This document shows, piece after piece, positions 1-5,222 of a stretch of DNA of 6,984 bases. The notes below the pieces were generated by a model, which was not told the origin of the DNA, ran no database searches, and saw nothing but the letters and a program-made list of their open reading frames with translations. Numbering within the stretch: the stretch's first letter is position 1; each line of letters opens with the position of its first letter. A program made the translations under genes and the position numbers. Origin of the DNA: Alphaproteobacteria bacterium (GTDB lineage Bacteria > Pseudomonadota > Alphaproteobacteria > Micropepsales > Micropepsaceae); NCBI GenBank assembly GCA_003131925.1, contig PKWC01000263.1, positions 5,676-12,659 on the forward strand, in the 5' to 3' direction.

Positions 1-209
1 GAGCCGCCATGCGACTGGTTGACCGTTACGCTGTCGCCCGTCTTTGCCTTCCATTGCGCCGCAAAGGCTGCGTTGATGTCCTGGTAGAGCTCCCGCGTCG
101 GGTCATAGCTCACATTCAGAAGTTTGATTTCGGCGGCCGCGGCACAGGCTGCGCTCGCGCACAGGACTGTGGCAGTCGCGAGAGCCAATCCCCGAAACAG
201 GCGTCCCAT
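1..209 (-). CDS. Sulfate ABC transporter substrate-binding protein (5' part only)
   Basis: Periplasmic sulfate (or thiosulfate) receptor that delivers its ligand to a CysTWA-type ABC importer, the entry point of assimilatory sulfur metabolism. Only 69 codons from the start are visible; the gene runs off the left edge. The N-terminus is a Sec signal peptide (MGRLFRGLAL, then an Ala-rich stretch ending near AAAAE). The mature start reads EIKLLNVSYDPTRELY and continues to VNQSHGG; the LLNVSYDPTRELY and QSHGGS blocks are hallmarks of the Sbp/CysP family. The start ATG (207-209, read on the minus strand) is preceded by GGAGGG about 6 bases upstream. A dedicated promoter and an inverted repeat lie upstream, and the Rrf2 regulator gene precedes it on the same strand, 166 bases away. 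The permease and ATPase genes would be expected beyond the left edge. Sbp versus CysP cannot be decided from this fragment. Confidence 0.93.
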   Translation of the reverse strand, partial: MGRLFRGLALATATVLCASAACAAAAEIKLLNVSYDPTRELYQDINAAFAAQWKAKTGDSVTVNQSHGG

Positions 210-243
210 GTATACCCTCCGCCGTGCTGATACCTAAAATAAC

Positions 244-271
244 ATCCTAAGCATCGACACGACAGAGTCAA
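244..271 (-). promoter_or_regulatory. Putative sigma-70-type promoter of the sulfate-binding protein gene
   Basis: On the minus strand, TTGACT (266-271) and TAGGAT (244-249) are separated by 16 bases. They match the -35 consensus in 5 of 6 positions and the -10 consensus in 4 of 6. Transcription would start near 237, leaving a leader of roughly 28 bases that contains the GGAGGG ribosome site. The sulfate-transport genes therefore appear to have their own promoter rather than depending on read-through from the regulator gene. An alternative -10 (TATACT, 275-280, minus strand) lies a little upstream but has no good -35. Confidence 0.45.
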
Positions 272-274
272 TAG

Positions 275-297
275 AGTATAGGACATCGTCCTACACT
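275..297. promoter_or_regulatory. Inverted repeat, probable operator for the neighbouring Rrf2 regulator
   Basis: A 23-bp near-perfect palindrome: left arm AGTATAGGAC, spacer ATC, right arm GTCCTACACT. Nine of ten arm positions pair (mismatch 278/294); the inner TAGGAC/GTCCTA is perfect. It lies just upstream of the -35 of the promoter at 244-271, centred near -49 from the predicted start, which would suit an activator. It also overlaps an alternative -10 (TATACT), which would suit a repressor. Rrf2 dimers bind palindromes of about this size, and the adjacent upstream gene encodes an Rrf2 protein, so it is the obvious candidate ligand. Binding is inferred. Confidence 0.55.
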
Positions 298-375
298 GAT
301 GCAGGCATGACCTGCACCTCACTTGGCGCGATGCGCCCAGCCAGTCAGTTCAGGAGCAGGTGTCTGGTTAGATCC

Positions 376-813
376 TTACGCCGGAGCGCGGGCGCGGCGT
401 TTGGATGGAAGCGCGCCCGCCAGCGTCCGCTCCTCCAGGATCGCCGCAGTCGCATCGCGCGCCGCCAGCAGCACCTTGCGGATGGCGCAGGTTTCTTCGT
501 CGAGGCAATCGTCGCATTTGTGATAGGCGGTCGCGCTGACGCAGGGGGCGAGGGCGAGCGGTCCGTCGATCGTGCGGATCACTTCGGCAAAGGTGATGTT
601 TTTTGGAGCCTTCCCGAGGAGGTAGCCGCCGGATCGTCCTCGCAGACTGCGGACAATGCCGCGCTTCTTGAGATCGAGCAAAATCTGTTCGAGAAATTTC
701 CTCGGCACGCGCGCCCGGGCAGCGACATCGGCAATCATGATCGGCTCGCTGTCCCCGTGCTCGGCGAGCACGATCAAGGCATGCAGGGCATAGCGGGCCT
801 TCTGCGAGAGCAT
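376..813 (-). CDS. Rrf2-family transcriptional regulator with a four-cysteine motif
   Basis: DNA-binding regulator of the Rrf2 superfamily (relatives: IscR, NsrR, RirA, CymR). Its 145 residues are the usual family length. Residues 1-65 form the winged helix-turn-helix: the start MLSQKARYALHALIVLAEH, then VPRKFLEQILLDLKK and the wing LRGRSGGYLL are typical. Residues 91-109 carry four cysteines (C91, C100, C103, C109; spacing x8, x2, x5), compatible with an Fe-S cluster, although IscR spacing is C-x5-C-x5-C. The start ATG (811-813) has AAGAGG about 8 bases upstream; stop TAA is at 376-378. It precedes the sulfate-binding protein gene on the same strand and diverges from msrB. This suggests, without proving, a cysteine-, sulfate- or Fe-S-responsive regulator of sulfate uptake (CymR-like in role). 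The basic tail PSKRRARAPA is probably disordered. Confidence 0.9.
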   Translation of the reverse strand: MLSQKARYALHALIVLAEHGDSEPIMIADVAARARVPRKFLEQILLDLKKRGIVRSLRGRSGGYLLGKAPKNITFAEVIRTIDGPLALAPCVSATAYHKCDDCLDEETCAIRKVLLAARDATAAILEERTLAGALPSKRRARAPA

Positions 814-839
814 ATATCGAGCCTCTTGAGACCATCTGC

Positions 840-868
840 GATATCGACTTTTCCCATTGATTCGTCAA
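840..868 (-). promoter_or_regulatory. Weak candidate promoter of the Rrf2 gene
   Basis: On the minus strand TTGACG (863-868) is followed after 17 bases by GATATC (840-845). The -35 is good and the -10 is poor (3 of 6). It sits 27 bases upstream of the Rrf2 start codon, a sensible position. I see no copy of the 275-297 palindrome here, so autoregulation through that site is not supported. Confidence 0.3.
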
Positions 869-880
869 GGGTTTGGACAG

Positions 881-922
881 AATCCGGCAGGAATCCCGGC
901 AATTTCCGGCTACAATCCGGGG
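881..922 (+). repeat. Four phased AAT-CCGG repeats upstream of msrBA
   Basis: Four short direct repeats with the pattern AAT, one or two C or T, then CCGG: AATCCGG (881-887), AATCCCGG (892-899), AATTTCCGG (901-909), AATCCGG (914-920). The CCGG cores start at 884, 896, 906 and 917, i.e. 10-12 bp apart, close to one DNA turn. They sit between the divergent Rrf2 and msrB genes, 75-115 bases upstream of the chosen msrB start. A TACAAT hexamer (911-916) inside the array resembles a -10 box but lacks a matching -35. A small hairpin, CCGTC-GTCA-GACGG (925-938), follows. The array could bind a regulator of msrBA or be chance in GC-rich DNA. Confidence 0.35.
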
Positions 923-997
923 CGCCGTCGTCAGACGGTGAGGTTGTAACTATCGAGTCGCACCGGGCGAACTAGGGAGCGAATGGTGGAGGACGAC

Positions 998-1567
998 ATG
1001 CCGATGCTAGGCGCCGATACGCTTCACAGCCGCCGGGCCATTCTCGGACGGGTGATTGCCCTTGCAGTTCTGGCGCCGGCGGCAGGTCTTCCGCTTCCGG
1101 GCAATACAGCGGAATTGGTGGAGATCGAAAGTTTCGATGCCAAAGGCAAGAGCCTCGGGCGCAACCGCGTGACAAAGGTCGTCAGAAGCGAGGCCGAATG
1201 GCGCCGGGTGCTTCCGTCGGAGGCGTTCGAAATCACCCGTCATGCCGAAACCGAAACGGCCTTCACGGGCGCCTACTGGAATCTGCACAAGGATGGAATA
1301 TTCCGCTGCGTTTGTTGCGCAACGGCGCTTTTCGACTCGCGCACCAAATTCGATTCGGGAACCGGTTGGCCGAGCTTCACGCGCCCGATTTCCCGCAGCA
1401 ACGTCGTCGAAAAGTCGGATGGCAGCTTCGGAATGCAGCGCACGCAGGTTTCCTGCAAGCGCTGTGATGCCCATCTCGGTCATGTCTTCGACGATGGACC
1501 GCCGCCGACCGGTCAGAGATATTGCATGAACTCGGTAGCCCTGACTTTTATCTCTCGAGGAACATGA
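998..1567 (+). CDS. msrB: Exported peptide-methionine (R)-S-oxide reductase MsrB
   Basis: Reduces the R epimer of methionine sulfoxide in proteins. Numbering is from the ATG at 998, chosen because GGAGG lies 5 bases upstream; an ATG at 983 in frame would add five residues with a crowded ribosome site. The N-terminus carries a Tat-like signal: SRRAILG (residues 11-17), then a hydrophobic stretch, pointing to periplasmic action. The MsrB domain follows: zinc pairs C104/C107 (CVCC) and C153/C156 (CKRC), GTGWPSF, HLGHVFDDGPPPTG, and the catalytic Cys176 in RYCMNS. The recycling cysteine often found in SGCGWPSF is Thr122 here, while an extra cysteine (C106) sits inside the first zinc pair, so the regeneration route is unclear. 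The stop is one base from the msrA start: same operon. Confidence 0.93.
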   Translation: MPMLGADTLHSRRAILGRVIALAVLAPAAGLPLPGNTAELVEIESFDAKGKSLGRNRVTKVVRSEAEWRRVLPSEAFEITRHAETETAFTGAYWNLHKDGIFRCVCCATALFDSRTKFDSGTGWPSFTRPISRSNVVEKSDGSFGMQRTQVSCKRCDAHLGHVFDDGPPPTGQRYCMNSVALTFISRGT

Positions 1568-1568
1568 T

Positions 1569-2270
1569 ATGAAGCCCTTCCAGACCCGCGCAGCCCACCT
1601 CGCATTTGCAGCACAGCTTCTATGCGCGTCATGCGCAGTCGCAGAGGAGGGGGCCCGTGTTGTTCCCGCGCCCGCGACGGATGAACCGCGAACTCAGACA
1701 CATGGAACCGAAACGGCGGTACTGGCGGGCGGGTGCTTCTGGGGCATGCAGGGCGTATTCGAGCACGTGAAGGGAGTGAGCAAGGTCGTGTCCGGCTATT
1801 CGGGAGGCGCAGCAGGCGCGGCACAGTATGAGGAAGTGAGCACGGGCACGACCGGCAACGCGGAATCGGTACAGATCACGTTCGACCCGGCCGTGATTAC
1901 GTATGGCGAGATTCTCCGCGTCTATTTCTCGGTCGCGCACGATCCGACCGAGCTGGACCACCAGGGCCCCGATTCCGGGAGCCAATACCGTTCCGACATT
2001 TTCTACGCGAACGGCATGCAGGAAAAAATTGCGCGCGCCTATCTGGAACAGTTGGCGCACGCCCACGCCTTCGACGCACCGATCGTCACGCGGGTGGACA
2101 GGCTCGCCGGGTTTGTTCCGGCCGAGGCCTATCACCAGGACTATCTGATTCACAATCCCGACAGTCCCTACATCGTCGTCAACGATCTGCCGAAGATCGC
2201 AAATCTCAAGGCGCTCTATTCCCAGTACTACAAGGATACGCCCGCCAAGCTCGCTCTCGGGAAATCTTGA
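1569..2270 (+). CDS. msrA: Exported peptide-methionine (S)-S-oxide reductase MsrA
   Basis: Reduces the S epimer of methionine sulfoxide, complementing MsrB. It has 233 residues. Residues 1-25 look like a Sec signal peptide (MKPFQTRAAHLAFAAQLLC..., likely cleavage after CAVA), followed by a linker to about residue 47. The MsrA domain then shows the catalytic GGCFWG (Cys56), GYSGGA, the TGTTGNAESV block, SQYRSDIFY and the C-terminal AEAYHQDYL. After signal removal Cys56 is the only cysteine: the Cys usual in EVCTG is Ser, and there are no C-terminal resolving cysteines. Recycling would therefore need an external thiol or a partner. The start ATG has GAGGA 7 bases upstream, within the last codons of msrB, so the genes are translationally close. 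No lipobox of normal form is seen, so it is probably soluble in the periplasm. Confidence 0.95.
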   Translation: MKPFQTRAAHLAFAAQLLCASCAVAEEGARVVPAPATDEPRTQTHGTETAVLAGGCFWGMQGVFEHVKGVSKVVSGYSGGAAGAAQYEEVSTGTTGNAESVQITFDPAVITYGEILRVYFSVAHDPTELDHQGPDSGSQYRSDIFYANGMQEKIARAYLEQLAHAHAFDAPIVTRVDRLAGFVPAEAYHQDYLIHNPDSPYIVVNDLPKIANLKALYSQYYKDTPAKLALGKS

Positions 2271-2273
2271 CGC

Positions 2274-2292
2274 GGCGGGCAGCCCTCCCGCC
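2274..2292 (+). terminator. GC-rich hairpin directly after msrA
   Basis: GGCGGG (2274-2279), a 7-base loop, then CCCGCC (2287-2292): a 6-bp all-GC stem starting 3 bases after the msrA stop codon. It has no T tract after it, so it is not a classical intrinsic terminator; it may protect the mRNA 3' end or assist termination. Confidence 0.3.
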
Positions 2293-2398
2293 AGCACGGA
2301 CCGCCTGAGGCGAAAAAAGCGAGGCTTCCGATGCCACCGCGCTGCGCTCAAACTGGTTGAAGACGTCGCGCGCTGCCAAATCGCTGCCGCGCCTGGCT

Positions 2399-2417
2399 GG
2401 CACCAAACAAAGGTGCC
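2399..2417 (+). terminator. Hairpin with A-rich loop in the msrA-egtBD gap
   Basis: GGCACC (2399-2404), loop AAACAAA, GGTGCC (2412-2417): a perfect 6-bp stem followed by GTTT. The short T run makes this at best a weak terminator for msrBA; it could also be a chance hairpin. Confidence 0.25.
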
Positions 2418-2549
2418 GTTTCGCACACGAGCGTCCGGGTAATCTCTCAAGGGATTTTTGCTCTTGAAACCCGGCTCTTACGACCCATGTGGCTGCCTGC
2501 AGGGCCAGGTACAACCCGCCAGGCTGGACCCGACATTTGATGTAGCCTA

Positions 2550-2574
2550 GGAACCTTTGGCGGGTGCGGGCGAT
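2550..2574 (+). promoter_or_regulatory. Possible EcfG-like promoter of egtBD
   Basis: GGAAC (2550-2554), a 16-base spacer, then CGAT (2571-2574). The general stress promoter of Alphaproteobacteria is GGAAC-N16/17-CGTT, so the -35 is perfect and the -10 differs at one base. A start near 2580 leaves a leader of about 34 bases before the ATG at 2614. The match is weaker than the two elements near 5100-5200. Confidence 0.3.
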
Positions 2575-2613
2575 ATCTCTGCAACTCCAGCCGTTTCCGC
2601 TCGAAGGGTCCTT

Positions 2614-4839
2614 ATGATTGTTTCTCTCGCAGAACACGAACCCGCTCGCCCGAGCAGCGCATTGCACCACCCGGCTAGCCTGCTCTGCCGCTACCAGGCA
2701 GTTCGCGGCGAGACGGAACGGCTCGCAGCCGTCCTGACACCCGAAGACCAATGCGTACAATCGATGCCCGACGCCAGTCCGGCCAAGTGGCACAGGGCGC
2801 ACACGACCTGGTTCTTCGAGACTTTTGTTCTGCGCGAACATGTGCCCGGCTATCGTGTCTTCGACCCCGCCTACAGCTTTCTCTTCAATTCCTACTACGA
2901 GGCCATCGGCCAGCGGCAGGCGCGCGACAGGCGTGGATTGCTGACGCGACCGTCGCTGGAGGAGGTGGTGGAATATCGGCGCCAAGTCGACCGGGCCATG
3001 TGCGAGCTTTTGGACGCAAACGACGGCGAAGAATCTTTCGGCTCGGCAGTCGAGCTTGGACTGCAGCACGAGCAGCAGCATCAGGAACTGCTGTTGACGG
3101 ATATTCTTCATCTCTTCGCCCAGAATCCGCTTCTTCCGGCCTATTCGGCTTATCGCCCGAGCGAGGCGGTCCCCTGCCCGCCGGCGGAATTCATCGCGTT
3201 CGAAGGCGGGCGCGTTGCCGTAGGTCACAGCGGCAAGGGGTTTGGGTTCGACAATGAATCGCCGCGGCACGAAATCGTCCTTCCTCCTTTTAGGCTCATG
3301 AACAGGCTCGTGACCAACGGAGAATGGCTCTCGTTCATGGCGGATGGCGGTTACGGGAAGGCCAAACTCTGGCTCGCGGACGGTTGGCAGCGCGTGCGAG
3401 AGGAAGCGTGGCAGGCGCCGCTTTACTGGCAGGAAAAGGATGGCGAGTGGTTCGCCATGAGCTTGAGCGGCCTGAAACCGATCGAGCGCGATGCGCCGGT
3501 CTGTCACGTCAGCTACTATGAAGCCGATGCGTATGCCCACTGGTCGGGAAGACGCCTGCCGCGGGAAATGGAGTGGGAGCACGCCGCGTCGGGCAACGAT
3601 GTGCACAGTGGAAATTACCGCGACGAAGGGTATTTGAGGCCGCTGACGGCGGGGCGCCGGCCGGGAATGCAATTGTTTGGCGACGTGTGGGAGTGGACCG
3701 GGTCACCCTACGGTCCCTATCCCGGCTATCGGGCGCCGCAAGGTGCGCTCGGCGAGTACAACGGCAAATTCATGATCAATCAGATGGTTCTTCGCGGCGG
3801 GTCCTGCGTTACGAGCCGGGAGCACATGCGCGCCAGCTACCGCAATTTCTTCTATCCCCATCAACGCTGGCAGTTCGCGGGACTTCGTCTTGCAGACGAC
3901 ATGCCGCGCACGTCCGGCGCCCGCCGCGATCCAATTCTTGAGGATGTCCTGGAAGGGCTATCGAAGCCTTCCAAGACGCTGCCGAGCAAATACTTCTACG
4001 ATGCAAGCGGCTCCCGGCTCTACGAAGAGATTTGTACGCTGCCGGAGTACTACCTCACGCGTACGGAAACGCAGCTGCTGAAAAACCTGGCACACGACCT
4101 TCGCGGCCATGTCGCGCAAGGCACCGCGCTTGTCGAGTTTGGCAGCGGAGCTTCCGTCAAAACGCGCATTCTCCTCGATCGGCTTCCCGGGATCTCCCTT
4201 TATGTGCCGGTCGATATCAGCGAAGAGTCTCTGGCTGAGAGCACGAGAAGCATTCGGCAGGAATTTCCGAAGCTGGTCGTGAGGCCGATCGCCGGCGATT
4301 TTCTCAAGACGCTCTCGCCACCCGATGAGTTGAGGTCGCGGCCGGTTCTCGGATTCTTCCCCGGTTCGACAATTGGCAATCTTTCGGACGGCGAGGCCGA
4401 GCGTTTTCTCCGCACAAGCCGCTCGCTGCTGGGACCAAATGCGCGATTCATGATCGGAATAGATCTCGTCAAGAATGCCGATGAGCTTGTGCGCGCGTAC
4501 GACGACGCACAGGGAGTCACGGCGGCGTTCAACAAAAATCTGCTCGAGCGCATGAATCGCGAACTCGGTGCAACGTTCGATACCGGTCAGTTCATTCATC
4601 GTGCGATCTGGAATGACCACGAATCCCGCATAGAAATGCATCTCGTCTCGGCCGTCAGGCAGAGTGTGGTCGTTGGCGGGCGATGCTTTGATTTCGAAGC
4701 GGGCGAGACCATCCACACGGAGAATTCGCGCAAGTACACGCTCAAGGGATTCGCAGAGATTGCGGCCCGCGCCGGCTGGTCTATCGAACGCAGCTGGTCG
4801 TCACCTGCGCCCGCTTACGCCGTCGTCCTTCTCCACTGA
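2614..4839 (+). CDS. egtBD: EgtB-EgtD fusion: ergothioneine sulfoxide synthase plus histidine N-alpha-trimethyltransferase
   Basis: One 741-residue frame. Residues 1-429 are EgtB, the non-haem iron enzyme joining a cysteine-type thiol to hercynine with O2. They hold a DinB-like part with the first ligand in WHRAH (His63) and HEQQHQE (His152, His156), then a formylglycine-synthase-like part ending GGSC...RASYRNFF...RWQFAGLRLADD. Residues 430-741 are EgtD, which trimethylates histidine to hercynine with SAM: LPSKYFYDASGSRLYEEI, TLPEYYLTRTE, FGSGAS (509), PVDIS, PGSTIGN, AYDDAQGVTAAFNKNLL and TENSRKY (Glu703, Ser705). The join falls at the Met codon 3901, where a separate egtD would start; no ribosome site precedes it. 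Start ATG 2614 has GAAGGG 5 bases upstream; an in-frame TTG at 2557 falls within a possible promoter. Bacterial egtB and egtD are usually separate genes; fungal Egt1 has the order EgtD-EgtB. OvoA is excluded because the methyltransferase is of EgtD type. EgtA, EgtC and EgtE are not in view. Confidence 0.93.
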   Translation: MIVSLAEHEPARPSSALHHPASLLCRYQAVRGETERLAAVLTPEDQCVQSMPDASPAKWHRAHTTWFFETFVLREHVPGYRVFDPAYSFLFNSYYEAIGQRQARDRRGLLTRPSLEEVVEYRRQVDRAMCELLDANDGEESFGSAVELGLQHEQQHQELLLTDILHLFAQNPLLPAYSAYRPSEAVPCPPAEFIAFEGGRVAVGHSGKGFGFDNESPRHEIVLPPFRLMNRLVTNGEWLSFMADGGYGKAKLWLADGWQRVREEAWQAPLYWQEKDGEWFAMSLSGLKPIERDAPVCHVSYYEADAYAHWSGRRLPREMEWEHAASGNDVHSGNYRDEGYLRPLTAGRRPGMQLFGDVWEWTGSPYGPYPGYRAPQGALGEYNGKFMINQMVLRGGSCVTSREHMRASYRNFFYPHQRWQFAGLRLADDMPRTSGARRDPILEDVLEGLSKPSKTLPSKYFYDASGSRLYEEICTLPEYYLTRTETQLLKNLAHDLRGHVAQGTALVEFGSGASVKTRILLDRLPGISLYVPVDISEESLAESTRSIRQEFPKLVVRPIAGDFLKTLSPPDELRSRPVLGFFPGSTIGNLSDGEAERFLRTSRSLLGPNARFMIGIDLVKNADELVRAYDDAQGVTAAFNKNLLERMNRELGATFDTGQFIHRAIWNDHESRIEMHLVSAVRQSVVVGGRCFDFEAGETIHTENSRKYTLKGFAEIAARAGWSIERSWSSPAPAYAVVLLH

Positions 4840-4915
4840 TCCTGTTTGGAGTCGCCGAGATCCGCGGAGCGCTCGCCGGGCAGATGCCATCGTGTCCGGA
4901 CTTTGAAGGAGCCGT

Positions 4916-5071
4916 TCACACCCTTCCGAGCAGCACCAGAATGACAACGATGATGAGAATGAGTCCAAGCGAGCCGCTGGGATAGTAACCCCACCCGCCG
5001 CTATAAGGCCAGGACGGCAATGCGCCAAGAAGCAGCAAGATGAGCACGATGATCAGGATTGTGCCGAGCAT
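4916..5071 (-). CDS. DUF3309-type membrane mini-protein (51 residues)
   Basis: Small hydrophobic protein of unknown function, easily missed because of its size. It reads MLGTILIIVLILLLLGALPS, then a Gly/Tyr/Trp-rich turn (WPYSGGWGYYPSG), then a second hydrophobic run (LGLILIIVVILVLLG) ending GRV. Two hydrophobic segments around an aromatic turn are the DUF3309 pattern, common in Alphaproteobacteria. The start ATG (5069-5071) has AAGGA 6 bases upstream; stop TGA is at 4916-4918. It converges with egtBD (76 bases between stops) and diverges from the CBS-domain gene. A GGAAC-type promoter upstream suggests expression in the general stress response. It probably sits in the inner membrane; no catalytic residues are visible. 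Confidence 0.87.
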   Translation of the reverse strand: MLGTILIIVLILLLLGALPSWPYSGGWGYYPSGSLGLILIIVVILVLLGRV

Positions 5072-5106
5072 GAATTGTCCTTTGCTGGTTCATGGTTCCG
5101 ACATGA

Positions 5107-5132
5107 AACTCACGGCCGCAGTGGATAGTTCC
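5107..5132 (-). promoter_or_regulatory. EcfG-like general stress promoter of the DUF3309 gene
   Basis: On the minus strand GGAAC (5128-5132) is followed after 17 bases by AGTT (5107-5110), fitting GGAAC-N16/17-nGTT used by the alphaproteobacterial stress sigma factor EcfG. Transcription would begin near 5100, about 30 bases before the start codon, with the AAGGA ribosome site in the leader. The -10 lacks the preferred C. Confidence 0.45.
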
Positions 5133-5169
5133 TGCGGGGAACCCGGCATGGGGCGTCGTTCGAGATTCC

Positions 5170-5194
5170 GGAACCGCGCCGCGGGAGATGTGTT
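5170..5194 (+). promoter_or_regulatory. EcfG-like general stress promoter of the CBS-domain gene
   Basis: GGAAC (5170-5174), a 16-base spacer, TGTT (5191-5194), again one base off the GGAAC-N16/17-CGTT consensus. The start would be near 5200, leaving about 22 bases to the ATG at 5223 with GGAGG inside. It faces away from the similar element at 5107-5132; their -35 motifs are about 37 bp apart. Confidence 0.45.
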
Positions 5195-5222
5195 GACCAA
5201 CAGCGGGGGACGGAGGTGTTTC

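Larger units (their letters stand above)
2271..2613. other. Non-coding gap between msrA and egtBD
   Basis: About 340 bases with no believable gene. The right end holds a candidate promoter (2550-2574) and the GAAGGG ribosome site (2603-2608) of egtBD. The left end holds a GC-rich hairpin just after the msrA stop, and the middle holds a second hairpin, both listed separately. A run of six A after a short CGCC-TGA-GGCG palindrome (around 2301-2317) is on the wrong side to be a minus-strand terminator. Long minus-strand open frames cross the gap but have no ribosome site or family motif. I see no riboswitch I recognise. Confidence 0.5.

Noticed and set aside
307..975. 222-codon plus-strand open frame opposite the Rrf2 gene
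   Set aside because: Low-complexity translation without motifs; the minus strand encodes a full Rrf2 protein there.
1629..2450. 273-codon minus-strand open frame opposite msrA
   Set aside because: No recognisable domain; msrA on the plus strand explains the coding signal.
2557..2613. TTG at 2557 as the start of EgtB
   Set aside because: The extra 19 residues are not EgtB-like and overlap a candidate promoter; ATG 2614 has a better ribosome site and family-typical length.
2206..3672. 488-codon minus-strand open frame opposite egtB
   Set aside because: It is Arg/Pro-rich with no family motif, runs opposite a clearly real enzyme and overlaps the msrA end; high GC content makes such antisense frames common.
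2614..4839. OvoA (ovothiol) or SenA (selenoneine) as the identity of the fused enzyme
   Set aside because: The C-terminal half has EgtD motifs (TRTE, AYDDAQGVTAAFNKNLL, TENSRKY), not the OvoA methyltransferase; no SenB-like gene is nearby in the window.
4840..4915. Terminator between convergent egtBD and DUF3309 genes
   Set aside because: Only a short GAGCGCTC palindrome is present, with no stable stem or T tract on either strand.
5138..5160. A third GGAAC ... CGTT pair on the plus strand
   Set aside because: The spacer is only 14 bases, too short for the EcfG promoter type.
5040..5222. Upstream extension of the CBS protein
   Set aside because: Overlaps the DUF3309 start and both promoters; GGAGG sits just before ATG 5223 and the CBS domain begins at once.
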